A stretch of DNA of 64,000 bases from Flavobacterium pectinovorum (lineage in GTDB: Bacteria; Bacteroidota; Bacteroidia; Flavobacteriales; Flavobacteriaceae): assembly GCF_900142715.1 (NCBI RefSeq), contig NZ_FRBX01000001.1, forward strand, positions 248,001 through 312,000, given 5' to 3'. Below the pieces are notes generated by a model that was not told where the DNA came from, searched no databases, and was given only the letters and a program-made list of their open reading frames with translations. This document shows positions 1-9,019 of this stretch, one piece after another. The first letter of the stretch is position 1, and every line of letters begins with the position of its first letter. A program made the position numbers and the translations under genes.

Positions 1-303
1 ATTGGCAAATATTGCTGTTTTAACCTGATACGGATCGTAATTTAAAAACAGGTGTAAATTTGTGAATTTTAAAGCTAAGAATAGAGATAGGGCAGCAATT
101 GCAACAGAGCAGATTATATTTAATAAAGCTGTCCATTTTAGTCCTAAGAAAGAATAAATAATATTTAAAACAGCAAAACCACAACCTAAAGTTATATAAG
201 GATCTGTTTTTAATTTTTCACCTAATAACAATAAAAGAGGAGTTGAAGTAAGGTATAGAAAAAATAATATGGAGTAGAGCAGGATTCTAATTTGTGGTTT
301 CAT
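1..303 (-). CDS. Partial membrane protein, unknown function
   Basis: This is the first 101 codons of a minus-strand gene that runs off the left edge. It starts with ATG at 303 (MKPQIRILLYSILFFLYL) and stays open to base 1. The visible part is strongly hydrophobic, with about three membrane segments (residues 6-24, 35-52 and 56-78), and has few charged residues. I do not recognise a family. The next gene to the right reads the same way but ends at 384, so the two could be co-transcribed. The continuous frame and membrane-type composition support a real gene. Its function cannot be judged from this fragment. Confidence 0.6.
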   Translation of the reverse strand, partial: MKPQIRILLYSILFFLYLTSTPLLLLLGEKLKTDPYITLGCGFAVLNIIYSFLGLKWTALLNIICSVAIAALSLFLALKFTNLHLFLNYDPYQVKTAIFAN

Positions 304-383
304 TTATTAAGTTACTTAAGATTAAAGTTGAGTTTTAAACATGTTTTATGTGGTAAGTTGGGAACACTTTGGGGTTTAGAGGA

Positions 384-821
384 CTAATATTCATCAAAAG
401 ATTTTTCATTCCAATCTGTTTTATTTAAATATTTCCCACAAAAATCATAGTGTTTTATTACTGCATTATCTGGATTCCTATTATATTGAAAGATCCATAT
501 TTCGTTTTCTATAATTTTTATTCTGCGAAATTTTGTATCGCCACAAGCATCAGCAGAACAAACTAGAATTGTAGATTTCTTAAAAATCACTTTTCCATCT
601 GTATTAATTACTTTGTCAACAATAGTTATTTTTTTGTGAGGTAATTTCCAAAAAATAAATTTTCGATTTCTTTCTCTTCTTTCCGTTTTTATCATTAAAT
701 TCTTGACAGAACATTCTTTTTTAATAAAAATTGTGTCTTGTACTGATTTGAACTTACACATGCTAACCATCGAATGCGAAAAGAGACTAAATACTATTGA
801 TGTTAGAAATATTGTTCGCAT
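384..821 (-). CDS. Small secreted hypothetical protein
   Basis: A protein of 145 residues if translation starts at the ATG at 821, which places a hydrophobic signal-like stretch (MRTIFLTSIVFSLFSHSMVS) at the N-terminus. An upstream in-frame ATG at 869 would put polar residues first and would overlap the neighbouring gene, so it is less likely. The mature part is basic and rich in Lys and Ile, with several cysteines including a C-x4-C pair (VCSADACGD). No family is recognised. It lies among other short secreted proteins on the same strand, which suggests exported proteins of unknown role. Confidence 0.55.
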   Translation of the reverse strand: MRTIFLTSIVFSLFSHSMVSMCKFKSVQDTIFIKKECSVKNLMIKTERRERNRKFIFWKLPHKKITIVDKVINTDGKVIFKKSTILVCSADACGDTKFRRIKIIENEIWIFQYNRNPDNAVIKHYDFCGKYLNKTDWNEKSFDEY

Positions 822-852
822 TTTGATTTTGTAATTATTATGAGCAATTTGA

Positions 853-1302
853 CTATTGCAAAATTGCATTTATTTTTGTTTCCGATTTTTCTTTAATAGG
901 GCTATCAGGATGAAAACTCCAGATGATTAGAAATTTTCCTATTGCAAGATATTCTTCCGGATGTTCGTCTGTTGGTTCTTTGGCTTTTCCCCAAAGTAAT
1001 CCCTGTAGAAAACTATCACCTTTAAATCTGTGTTCAAATTCAAAATACATGATAGAACCGCTATCTCCTTTACTTTTAAAACTTTGAATCTCTTTACTTT
1101 TTACAGTTCCAACAAAACTGGCGTACGTGGCAATATCATTATAAAAATTACAAGCCTGCGGAGAAACACAAACATGACCATCGCTTAAAGTATAGCTTTT
1201 GGGAATTTCTTTGCCCTTTAGTTTTAAATCAGCAATAGTCTGGCTGAATATAGTAGTAGTAAATAACAGAAATAATACCGACAGGGGAATCGTAATTTTC
1301 AT
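853..1302 (-). CDS. Secreted hypothetical protein
   Basis: A protein of 149 residues starting at the ATG at 1302. It has a clear signal peptide (MKITIPLSVLFLLFTTTIFSQ), so the longer frame beginning at 1338 is unlikely. The mature region has two close cysteines (HVCVSPQACNF) and many aromatic residues, with no membrane segment after the signal. I do not recognise the family. It lies 31 bp upstream of the next gene on the strand (384-821) and could share its transcript. The cysteine pair and signal suggest a periplasmic or surface protein, but no activity can be assigned. Confidence 0.6.
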   Translation of the reverse strand: MKITIPLSVLFLLFTTTIFSQTIADLKLKGKEIPKSYTLSDGHVCVSPQACNFYNDIATYASFVGTVKSKEIQSFKSKGDSGSIMYFEFEHRFKGDSFLQGLLWGKAKEPTDEHPEEYLAIGKFLIIWSFHPDSPIKEKSETKINAILQ

Positions 1303-1428
1303 AGGTTTTGATTTTAGTGGTAATTGAATTTTTACCAAGCTAAAATAATATTTTTATTTGAGGTAATTGAAGTGGATTTATTGTAGAAGAGTCAAAAAAA
1401 CATATAGCGTCGCATTGCTGGCTATAAT

Positions 1429-2031
1429 TTAATTTCTTCTCAAAATAAATTCTCCATTTTCTTCACATAAATAAGGAGTGTTTTTTATGATTTTAATTTT
1501 CTTTAATCCTCTTTCTGTAAAGTAATAATGACCAAGGTATGTTTTTTCTTTGCTTATAATTTCAATATTTTTTAGGCTGCAATAATTTTCATTTGGTATT
1601 ATTGTAACATTGTATTTTTTTAGATTTGTTCTAGTCGGTAAATTTCCAACTCCTTTGTCTATTGATACCATTCTAACTTGAATTTCTTGATTAATTAGAA
1701 CTTCTATCGAATCGGATATTATCTCGTTATTTTCTTCAGATTGCCAATTTTTCGTTATAAAAAATCTGTCTTTTTCTATTTTTAAAATTAATGATTGAAA
1801 ATATTTTTTACCGTCAATTACAAAATCATAAACTCCATTTTGAAGTAAATAAAATCCTCTTTTATTGTATAATGGAGTAAGTTTGGATATTGAGTTTATA
1901 GAATCTTTATTTATGAATTCTATTATTCTGCAACGTTTATCAAACTCAGTATTTTGTCCATTAGCTGAAAAAATATAGAAAGACAAAATAGCAGTTATTA
2001 ATATTTTCAATTTTTGGCTTAAATTATTCAT
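1429..2031 (-). CDS. Secreted hypothetical protein
   Basis: A protein of 200 residues with an N-terminal signal sequence (about residues 1-25, ending ...FSANGQ). The rest is a mixed alpha/beta-looking sequence rich in Ile, Lys and Asn, without transmembrane segments or recognisable catalytic motifs. It starts at the ATG at 2031, and no better start lies nearby. It is followed on the same strand by two more small exported proteins, so this looks like a patch of lineage-specific secreted proteins. Function unknown. Confidence 0.6.
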   Translation of the reverse strand: MNNLSQKLKILITAILSFYIFSANGQNTEFDKRCRIIEFINKDSINSISKLTPLYNKRGFYLLQNGVYDFVIDGKKYFQSLILKIEKDRFFITKNWQSEENNEIISDSIEVLINQEIQVRMVSIDKGVGNLPTRTNLKKYNVTIIPNENYCSLKNIEIISKEKTYLGHYYFTERGLKKIKIIKNTPYLCEENGEFILRRN

Positions 2032-2170
2032 GTATTACGTCTTGAAGAGCTCGTCAAATTTATTCTATTTTTATTAAAAAACTGGTTATTAATAAAAATG
2101 AAATTAATTAGAATTCTGTTTCATAAAGTTTGTTATAATTTATTTTTCTAATGAAAACCAGAATAAGTTA

Positions 2171-2271
2171 GGGATAGAGGCGTTATCCTTTTGTGAAGTG
2201 GAACGGAACAAAAGATATAGCCGATCCCGAAGTTTCGGGACGACCCGGAGGGGAACGCCAAAAAAAATCCC
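2171..2271. repeat. Multi-stem structured intergenic element
   Basis: A roughly 100-bp GC-richer block in an otherwise AT-rich gap. It can fold as nested stems: gggat (2171-2175) with atccc (2267-2271); ggcgtt (2179-2184) with aacgcc (2254-2259); a hairpin of cttttgt (2188-2194) with acaaaag (2208-2214); and a hairpin tcccga/tcggga (2225-2240, 4-nt loop). From memory, similar blocks recur between genes in Flavobacterium genomes, so it is probably a dispersed repeat or structured RNA rather than a unique site. The transcribed strand is not known. Confidence 0.5.
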
Positions 2272-2293
2272 ATTTGCCTTTCGGGAACGGGAA
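2261..2293 (-). terminator. Possible terminator of the PAP2 gene
   Basis: On the minus strand an imperfect hairpin (ATTCCCGTT... with AAATGGGAT) is followed directly by a run of T. It sits about 25 bp past the stop of the PAP2 gene and partly overlaps the structured element next to it. Confidence 0.4.
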
Positions 2294-2316
2294 TAATTTT
2301 TTGTGTTATTTAGAGT

Positions 2317-3264
2317 CTAAAAAGTTCCAATAAATTGCAGCCCAATCATAGAATTTGAAATTTGAGGAATTAATTGTTTTTGCATTGAAAATTTTTTAGG
2401 ATTTTCGTTAAAAGCATTAGATTCTTTTTTTGCCATTTGCTTACGACTACTAATTACTATAGATCGCCCGATTATTGTACCTATTAATCCACCTACCAAT
2501 AAGTCTGAAACCCAGTGATCGTGGCTTTTTATATCTGAAAGAAATACTGCGGTTACAAATGTATACGGTATCCAATAATTATTGTATTCCATTTGAAATA
2601 CTTTGGCAACAGCAAAATAAGAGGTAGCATGAAAAGAAGGAAATGAAGTAGCATCACCTCCATGTGTCAGGTGAACTTGATTGTAGTTTCCAAAATCCCA
2701 AGGATTTTTTGTCCAGGGCTCTTCGACAGGATTATTATCATTTATTCTTCTTTGAGGTCTTTTTCGTGATGCTATAGTTTTTAGAACTACTTGACTTATA
2801 ACATAAGAATAGGCTAAAGATTTAATTGCATTTACAGCAACAACCTGACCTTTTTTGTTGTTAATAGCTAGTGAACCTGCATATAACCCAATGATTGGGT
2901 AAACAATATAGACGTCAGTTCCGATAACGTGAGGAATTGAGCTTTCAACTTTAGGCAAACTATACTTGATATTAGGTTCTACATTATCGTGCCAAAAACC
3001 GGTAGTATGTCTGTCAACGGCTATTAAACCAATTATTCCTGCGGTATAAATAGCAGTTCTTTTCCAATCACTTGATATAGTGTGTCCCATCGCTGAAAAA
3101 TCACCTGGTACACTAAGAACGCCATTTGCAAGTACGGAACCTGCTACTTTGAACCGATTTTCTTTTTTAATTTTTAGGCTGTCATTTTTAATATTTAAAG
3201 TGTCATGTTGAGAAAAGCAGGGAATAGAAAGTATGCTAAAAAAGATTAGGGTGTAAAATTTCAT
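2317..3264 (-). CDS. PAP2-family membrane phosphatase
   Basis: A 315-residue protein with a signal-like N-terminus and several membrane segments. The PAP2 (type 2 phosphatidic acid phosphatase) signatures are present: K162-x6-R169-P170, then P209-S-F-H212, then S243-x6-H250-x3-D254. Family members dephosphorylate lipid phosphates or undecaprenyl pyrophosphate at the outer face of the inner membrane. Two positions differ from the usual motifs: Phe replaces Gly in PSGH, and Asp244 replaces the Arg that normally follows Ser in the third motif. The fold and the His/Asp residues are kept, so activity is plausible but substrate preference is uncertain. It appears to be a single-gene unit. Confidence 0.8.
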   Translation of the reverse strand: MKFYTLIFFSILSIPCFSQHDTLNIKNDSLKIKKENRFKVAGSVLANGVLSVPGDFSAMGHTISSDWKRTAIYTAGIIGLIAVDRHTTGFWHDNVEPNIKYSLPKVESSIPHVIGTDVYIVYPIIGLYAGSLAINNKKGQVVAVNAIKSLAYSYVISQVVLKTIASRKRPQRRINDNNPVEEPWTKNPWDFGNYNQVHLTHGGDATSFPSFHATSYFAVAKVFQMEYNNYWIPYTFVTAVFLSDIKSHDHWVSDLLVGGLIGTIIGRSIVISSRKQMAKKESNAFNENPKKFSMQKQLIPQISNSMIGLQFIGTF

Positions 3265-4032
3265 AGTAAAACAATTTGAAATTAAAATTTATTTAAATAT
3301 TCATTAAGCTTCATATAACACAAAAAAGATGCTTTTTTGTAATTTTTATGGATTTAAAACTAGGCGATTATGTTTTTCATTTTGTTTAGTTGTCAAAAAA
3401 CTTCAAACTTATTATCCCATTTTTTAAAGATTAAATTAAATTTTGTTAACATATCGGGTTCGATTAATTGTAATAAAAAAAATATTTGCCAAGATGTTAA
3501 AATTGAGCATCTTATAGTTTAAAAATTAACCGATTCCTTATATCTAATATAGGAAAAAAATATGTAAGATTTTTAGTAACAACGATTTTTTTTTGAATTT
3601 ATTGGGGGATAAATGGGGTATTTTAAGAAGATAAAATGATTTGTTAATCTCCAGAGCGTTAATTGTTTGAAACACTATCGAAGAGGCTTGGAAAAGTAAA
3701 TAAAAAAAGTATTGGTAATTTAATTTTATCTATTAGCCACATTATCAGTTAAATAATTTTAAAGAAAAAAATATTGCAGTTTTTTTTGTAGAAAAAAAGC
3801 TACAATATCAATATCTTTACATTTTATTTCAAATTTATATTGAGATAGAAGATAAATGTCTTTCATATTTAAAGTAGTGTTGATATTTTAAAGACAAGAT
3901 TGATAAAACTTTGACTTCAGTCAAGTTGAGTCAGGACTTCGATGGGCAACTCTGTTATTAAGTACTTTAGGACAGATTATTTTAGGATTAAGATAAAAAC
4001 GGACAATCAAATAATAATCAAATATCAGGAAT
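3265..4032. other. Long AT-rich gap without a gene
   Basis: 768 bp between divergent genes. I see no ORF worth calling. It holds two short perfect inverted repeats: TTGTAG (3786-3791) with CTACAA (3800-3805), and TTGAC (3911-3915) with GTCAA (3920-3924). The second lies about 110 bp upstream of the GH30 gene and could be an operator or an RNA hairpin in its leader. No clean TAnnTTTG box was found close to the GH30 start. The large gap suggests regulated expression of the glycosidase, but this is inference. Confidence 0.4.
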
Positions 4033-5835
4033 ATGAAAAAAGCTAAACATACATTTTTTATTGCACTTTTTAGTGTTGGAATTAGTTTCTCACAAACAAC
4101 CATTACCAATACACCTTCTATAAAATATCAAACTATGAAAGGTTGGGGAGTTTCGTTAGCATGGTGGGGAAATCTTGTTGGAGGAATGCCACAAGCTTCA
4201 ATTGATGACATTACAAATAGAGTAGCCATACAAGCGAATTTGAATTTTTTTAGATTTAATATTGGTGCCGGTGAAAATCCAAATTGTCCTTGGGGCAATC
4301 ACATGAGAAAAGATGGTGCAGAAATGCCAGGTTACAGATCAATTTATCCAAATGGACAAGGCTGGGGAGTTGTTGATGTAAGCAATGATTACAGACAAAT
4401 AGCGGTCATGAATAAACTAGCGAGTTTACGCGCACCCTATGGTGATATTATTACCGAAATGTTTTCTACGTCGCCACCCTATTTTATGACTAGATCCTCC
4501 TGTGCGGCTGGTGGAGTAAATGGAGGTGAAAATCTCAAACCTGGATATGAAGATGATTTTGCGGATTATCTTTGTTCTGTAACTAAAACTTTGCGAACAG
4601 CACATCCAAATTGGAATATCAAATATCTTGAACCATTTAATGAACCATATTCAGACTGGTGGAAAGCCGGCGCATCTCAGGAAGGGTGTAAAATATTGCA
4701 GAATAACCAAGCAACAGTATTATGGAGATTATGGCAAAGACAACAAGTTTATGGAATTGAGGATATAGGTCTTGTAGCTTCGGATTGTAATACAGTACAA
4801 GAAGCACGAACGAATGCTTATGAATTATGGGCAAATCATTTTAACGAATATAAAGGTTTATCAGCAATAGCAACTCATACTTACGCAGGAAGTTGGCAGA
4901 ATAAAGCTGATTTATATACAGAAGTTTCCAGAACAAACAAACCGGTTTGGCAAACAGAGACTGGTCCTGCAGATTGGTCTCCTCCTGCTGGAGGGGAGGA
5001 TTGGTGGTGGAGACATTATGATATGGCTTACAGAATGATTGAAGATATTCGCAATTTGCAAAGTGAGGTATGGTGCGATTGGCAGGCAATGTCATACGAT
5101 GACGGCTGGGCATTAGTGCAACAAACAAATTGGGACCCTAATAATCCTTATCAGGCTGCAACATTAAAAAACACTAGAAGTCTCTATATTTATCAACAGA
5201 TTACAAACTATGCAAAAGTAGGTTATACACAAATAGGAAATAACAATGGAAATAGCATGACTTTTTTAAAACCCAATAATAAAGAAGTGGTGGTTGTTTT
5301 GGTAAACAATAGTACAAGTTCTAAATCATACTTAATTGATCTAACTGAATTTCAAAATATTAGCAGTTTTAATACATATAGAACTTCAGGTGATGATAAT
5401 AGTTGTGAAAATGCAACAGAATTAACTACCCCAACCCAGACAAATAAAGGTAAACTTGAGGCAAATAAAATTGCTTATACTGCTCCTGCATGGTCTGTTA
5501 CAACCTTTGTAGTTAAAACACCAGGGTTAGTAAATACTGCAAAAGCAAGCCTGACATCGAATTTAGAAAGTGAATTAAAAGAAGATAATATTTCTAATAA
5601 TGTATTTAGTGTTTACCCCAATCCTACATCTGATATTATAAGTATTAACCTGACTAGTGCAGAAAACACAAAAGTTCGGATATTTAATTTAAATGGTCAG
5701 CAGTTGTATGAATCGCCCCTTTTAACAAACAAACAATTAGTTATAAATGTAAAAGAAATGTTGTCATCAGGTGTATATATTATTAAGGCAACAGGAAAAA
5801 ATGGATCTCAGACACAAAAACTTATTGTAAAATAG
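4033..5835 (+). CDS. Secreted GH30 endo-glycosidase with T9SS tail
   Basis: A 600-residue protein. A signal peptide (1-21) is followed by a GH30 (clan A) catalytic barrel. The KGWGVSLAWWGN stretch near residue 36 resembles endo-beta-1,6-galactanase-type GH30 enzymes. The likely acid/base is E204 in EPFNEP and the nucleophile E309 in WQTETG. A small beta-rich domain follows the barrel. Residues from about 527 (VYPNPTS) to the end match the type A sorting domain of the type IX secretion system, ending in KLIVK, so the enzyme should cross the outer membrane and be released or surface-anchored. It stands alone rather than in a polysaccharide utilisation locus. Exact substrate (beta-1,6-galactan, beta-1,6-glucan or xylan) is not settled by the sequence. 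Confidence 0.85.
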   Translation: MKKAKHTFFIALFSVGISFSQTTITNTPSIKYQTMKGWGVSLAWWGNLVGGMPQASIDDITNRVAIQANLNFFRFNIGAGENPNCPWGNHMRKDGAEMPGYRSIYPNGQGWGVVDVSNDYRQIAVMNKLASLRAPYGDIITEMFSTSPPYFMTRSSCAAGGVNGGENLKPGYEDDFADYLCSVTKTLRTAHPNWNIKYLEPFNEPYSDWWKAGASQEGCKILQNNQATVLWRLWQRQQVYGIEDIGLVASDCNTVQEARTNAYELWANHFNEYKGLSAIATHTYAGSWQNKADLYTEVSRTNKPVWQTETGPADWSPPAGGEDWWWRHYDMAYRMIEDIRNLQSEVWCDWQAMSYDDGWALVQQTNWDPNNPYQAATLKNTRSLYIYQQITNYAKVGYTQIGNNNGNSMTFLKPNNKEVVVVLVNNSTSSKSYLIDLTEFQNISSFNTYRTSGDDNSCENATELTTPTQTNKGKLEANKIAYTAPAWSVTTFVVKTPGLVNTAKASLTSNLESELKEDNISNNVFSVYPNPTSDIISINLTSAENTKVRIFNLNGQQLYESPLLTNKQLVINVKEMLSSGVYIIKATGKNGSQTQKLIVK

Positions 5836-5870
5836 TTTAAGATAGCAAAATAGTTGTGCAAAATTATTCG

Positions 5871-5902
5871 CAATCTTGTCATTCTTCAAAATGACAAGAT
5901 TG
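5871..5902 (+). terminator. 13-bp hairpin after the GH30 gene
   Basis: A perfect 13-bp stem (CAATCTTGTCATT, 5871-5883, with AATGACAAGATTG, 5890-5902) and a 6-nt loop, 35 bp after the stop. No strong T-run follows, so termination is likely but not certain. Confidence 0.5.
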
Positions 5903-5945
5903 TTCGATAAAAAGTTTGTTTGAATTTGCAAAATCTGTGTAAAAC

Positions 5946-5977
5946 AAAAAATCCCGCCTCAATTAAGAAACGGGATT
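5946..5977 (-). terminator. Terminator of lysA
   Basis: On the minus strand, AATCCCG pairs with CGGGATT and is followed by a T-run. It lies 27 bp past the lysA stop. Confidence 0.7.
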
Positions 5978-6003
5978 CAATAGATATTCTCTTTTTTTTT
6001 ATT

Positions 6004-7227
6004 TTAAACTGTTGCAGCAATTTCTTGTGGCAACGGAATTTGATTTTTAAGTAAATCTTCGAAAGTTTCGTGTTGACGAATCAAGATTCCTTTTCCGTCT
6101 TTCCATAGAACTTCGGCTGGTTTGTATCTTGAATTGTAGTTCGAAGACATTGAGAAACAATATGCTCCGGCATTTCTAAAAGCTAAAATATCACCTTCAG
6201 TAATTTCCGAAATTCTGCGGTTGTTGGCAAAAGTATCTGTTTCGCAAATGTATCCTACAACGGAGTAAAAACGCTCTTTTCCTTTTGGGTTTGAGATGTT
6301 TTCGATATAATGTTGTGAACCGTAAAACATCGGACGAATTAAGTGGTTGAAACCACTATCAACTCCGGCAAAAACTGTTGATGTTGTTTGTTTTACTACG
6401 TTTACTTTTGCTAAGAAGAAACCAGCTTCACTCACCAAGAATTTTCCTGGTTCGAAAATCAAGGTTAAATCTCTACCATATTCTGCGCAGAAAGAATTGA
6501 ATCTTTTTGATAATTTTTTACCTAATTCTTCAATATCTGTTTCGATATCATCTTTTTTGTAAGGAACTTTAAATCCGCTTCCGAAATCTAAAAATTCTAG
6601 ATCTTTAAAATGTTTTGCCGTATCAAACAGGATTTCAGCTGCATACAAGAATACTTCGATATCTAAAATATCAGATCCTGTGTGCATGTGAATTCCAACA
6701 ATACTCATTTTAGTATTCTCGACAATTCGCAAAATGTGCGGTATTTGATGTACCGAAATTCCGAATTTGCTATCGATATGTCCAACAGAAATATTAGCAT
6801 TTCCTCCCGCCATTACGTGCGGATTGATACGAATACATACCGGAATTTGTGGATATTTTGTTCCGAATTGCTCCAGAATAGATAAGTTATCAATATTGAT
6901 TTGAACACCCATTGCGGCAACTTCTTCGATTTCTTCAAGAGAAACTCCGTTTGGTGTAAAGAAAATTTTGTCAGGATCATAGCCAGCATGAAGTCCCAAT
7001 AAAACTTCTTGAATTGATACAGTATCTAAACCAGACCCCATGTTCTTTAATAACTGAAGAATCGCAACGTTAGACAATGCCTTCATGGCGTAATTAACTC
7101 TCAAGTTTTCTACCTTAGAGAAAGCTTTAGTTAATCTATTGTACTGTGATTGGATTTTTTCGGCATCATAAACATATAATGGACTTCCAAATTGGTCTGC
7201 TAACTGCAGTAGATCTTTTGCTTGCAT
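6004..7227 (-). CDS. lysA: Diaminopimelate decarboxylase
   Basis: A 407-residue fold-type III PLP enzyme that decarboxylates meso-diaminopimelate to L-lysine, the last step of lysine synthesis. The PLP lysine is K49 in NYAMKALSN. Other family marks are HMHTGSDI, the glycine-rich FGSGFKVPY, EPGKFLVSEAG (substrate and phosphate binding) and CETDTFANN near the C-terminus, which supplies the active-site cysteine from the partner subunit. Length is normal for the family. The start at 7227 gives the usual N-terminus. The gene has its own terminator and no lysine-pathway neighbour in the window. Confidence 0.93.
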   Translation of the reverse strand: MQAKDLLQLADQFGSPLYVYDAEKIQSQYNRLTKAFSKVENLRVNYAMKALSNVAILQLLKNMGSGLDTVSIQEVLLGLHAGYDPDKIFFTPNGVSLEEIEEVAAMGVQINIDNLSILEQFGTKYPQIPVCIRINPHVMAGGNANISVGHIDSKFGISVHQIPHILRIVENTKMSIVGIHMHTGSDILDIEVFLYAAEILFDTAKHFKDLEFLDFGSGFKVPYKKDDIETDIEELGKKLSKRFNSFCAEYGRDLTLIFEPGKFLVSEAGFFLAKVNVVKQTTSTVFAGVDSGFNHLIRPMFYGSQHYIENISNPKGKERFYSVVGYICETDTFANNRRISEITEGDILAFRNAGAYCFSMSSNYNSRYKPAEVLWKDGKGILIRQHETFEDLLKNQIPLPQEIAATV

Positions 7228-7364
7228 TTTTATAAACTATTTTGAGCAAAGTTATTACACTTTTGAGTAACAGCAAATTTTTTGTAGAAAAATAACAAAT
7301 TATAACAAATTGTTTAATTTTAAACAAAAATCGACTTATTTCGAATTTTTATAAAAAATATTGA

Positions 7365-7462
7365 GCCCGCGGATTGCACGGATTCAACGGATGGACACAG
7401 ATTTTAATATAAAGATAAAAAAAAATCTGCGTAAATCTGTTGAATCCGTGCAATCCGCGGGC
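7365..7462. repeat. 28-bp inverted repeat around a 42-bp loop
   Basis: Arms at 7365-7392 and 7435-7462 (starting GCCCGCGGATTGCACGG) match at 27 of 28 positions. The loop contains a further CAGATTTT/AAAAATCTG pairing. It sits between two minus-strand genes and is much more GC-rich than its surroundings. It looks like a flavobacterial dispersed palindrome rather than a terminator, since a separate terminator for gltD lies beside it. Confidence 0.6.
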
Positions 7463-7473
7463 TAAATTTCTGC

Positions 7474-7520
7474 AAAAAAAGCCGCTAAAATTCCAAGCAT
7501 ATAAACTCAGAACTTTAGCG
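7474..7520 (-). terminator. Terminator of gltD
   Basis: On the minus strand CGCTAAA (7514-7520) pairs with TTTAGCG (7483-7489) and GGC plus seven T follow. It lies just past the gltD stop at 7535. Confidence 0.65.
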
Positions 7521-7534
7521 ACTTAGAATCTTAA

Positions 7535-8989
7535 TTATAAACTCGGTAAGTCTCCGTTTCCTTTAGTTGGAAGGTTGGTAGATCCCATTAAGAACAAATC
7601 TACTTCTCTTGCCGCTTCGCGACCTTCAGAAATTGCCCAAACTATTAACGATTGTCCTCTTCTCATATCACCTGCAGTGAAAATGTGCGGAACATTTGTT
7701 TGATAATTTTTTGCCTGATAGTTGCTTCTCATATCTAATTCAAGACCTAATTGCTCGCTTAACGTTTTCTCCGGGCCTGTAAATCCAAGAGCCAATAAAG
7801 CTAATTCGCAAGGCCAGATTTTTTCAGAACCTTCTTTTTCGATTAATTCAGGTCTTTGTCCAGGAGTCATTTTCCATGCTACTTCAACGGTTTTTAATCC
7901 AGTTAATTCTCCTTTATCATTAGAAATGAATTCTTTAGTATTAATTAACCAGTTTCTGTCGCAACCTTCTTCGTGAGAAGAAGATGTTTTCAACTGCAAC
8001 GGCCAGAAAGGCCAAGGAGTTGATTCGCTTCTTCCAACCGGAGGTTTTGGTAAAATCTCAAAATTTGTTACCGATTTTGCACCGTGTCTGTTTGAAGTTC
8101 CAACGCAGTCAGATCCTGTGTCTCCACCACCAATAACGATTACATTTTTTCCGGTTGCTTTAACCTGATCAGGAATTGACTCTCCGTATAAAACTTTCGT
8201 TTGTTGCGTTAAGAAATCCATTGCCTGAACAACACCTTTGCTTTCGATTCCTTTAGTTGGCAAACTTCTTCTTTCTGTTGCTCCTCCGCATAAAACGATA
8301 GAGTCAAAAGCGTTTAGTTCTTCAATACTAAAGTTTACACCAACATTTACATTGGTTTTAAAAGTAATTCCTTCAGCTTCAAGGATTGCTACACGTCTGT
8401 CGATAATTCCTTTTTCTAATTTGAAATTTGGAATTCCGTAACGTAATAAACCTCCAATTGCATTGTCTCTTTCAAAAACCGTAACTGTGTGTCCGGCTCT
8501 GTTTAATTGTTGAGCAGCAGCTAATCCGGCAGGGCCAGAACCAATAACGGCAACAGTTTTTCCTGTTCTTGTTTTTGGTGCTTGTGGTTTGATCCATCCT
8601 TCCGCAAAACCAATTTCAACAATGTTTTTTTCGATGTTTTCGATAGAAACAGGATCTTTTATGATTCCTAATACACATGCTTTTTCACATGGAGCAGGGC
8701 ATAAGCGACCTGTGAATTCCGGGAAATTATTAGTAGACTGCAAAATTTCTAATGCACCCTGCCATTCTTCCTGATGTACCATGTCGTTGAAGTCAGGAAT
8801 TAAATTTCCTAACGGACAACCACTGTGGCAAAAAGGAATACCACAATCCATACATCTTGAACCTTGTTCTTTTACTTTATCTTTTGCTAACGGAATAGTA
8901 AATTCGTTGTAGTTAGAAACACGTTCTGCTACTGCAAGATTACTTTCGTCGGCTCTGTTATATTCTTTAAATCCGCCTATTTTACCCAT
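7535..8989 (-). CDS. gltD: Glutamate synthase small subunit
   Basis: A 484-residue protein from the ATG at 8989 (MGKIGGFKEYNR), the usual N-terminus; the frame is open further upstream, but that part is repeat-derived. Two cysteine clusters near the N-terminus (C46-x2-C49-x4-C54-x3-C58 and C97-x3-C101-x3-C105) bind the [4Fe-4S] centres. An FAD-binding GSGPAG follows at about 150, and an NAD(P)H-binding VIGGGDTGSD lies in the C-terminal half. The subunit passes electrons from NADPH to the large subunit. It is downstream of gltB with a 112-bp spacer holding a palindromic repeat, which is odd for a co-transcribed pair. Confidence 0.93.
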   Translation of the reverse strand: MGKIGGFKEYNRADESNLAVAERVSNYNEFTIPLAKDKVKEQGSRCMDCGIPFCHSGCPLGNLIPDFNDMVHQEEWQGALEILQSTNNFPEFTGRLCPAPCEKACVLGIIKDPVSIENIEKNIVEIGFAEGWIKPQAPKTRTGKTVAVIGSGPAGLAAAQQLNRAGHTVTVFERDNAIGGLLRYGIPNFKLEKGIIDRRVAILEAEGITFKTNVNVGVNFSIEELNAFDSIVLCGGATERRSLPTKGIESKGVVQAMDFLTQQTKVLYGESIPDQVKATGKNVIVIGGGDTGSDCVGTSNRHGAKSVTNFEILPKPPVGRSESTPWPFWPLQLKTSSSHEEGCDRNWLINTKEFISNDKGELTGLKTVEVAWKMTPGQRPELIEKEGSEKIWPCELALLALGFTGPEKTLSEQLGLELDMRSNYQAKNYQTNVPHIFTAGDMRRGQSLIVWAISEGREAAREVDLFLMGSTNLPTKGNGDLPSL

Positions 8990-9019
8990 GACATTTTTAA
9001 TTAAAATTCCAATTTCTTT

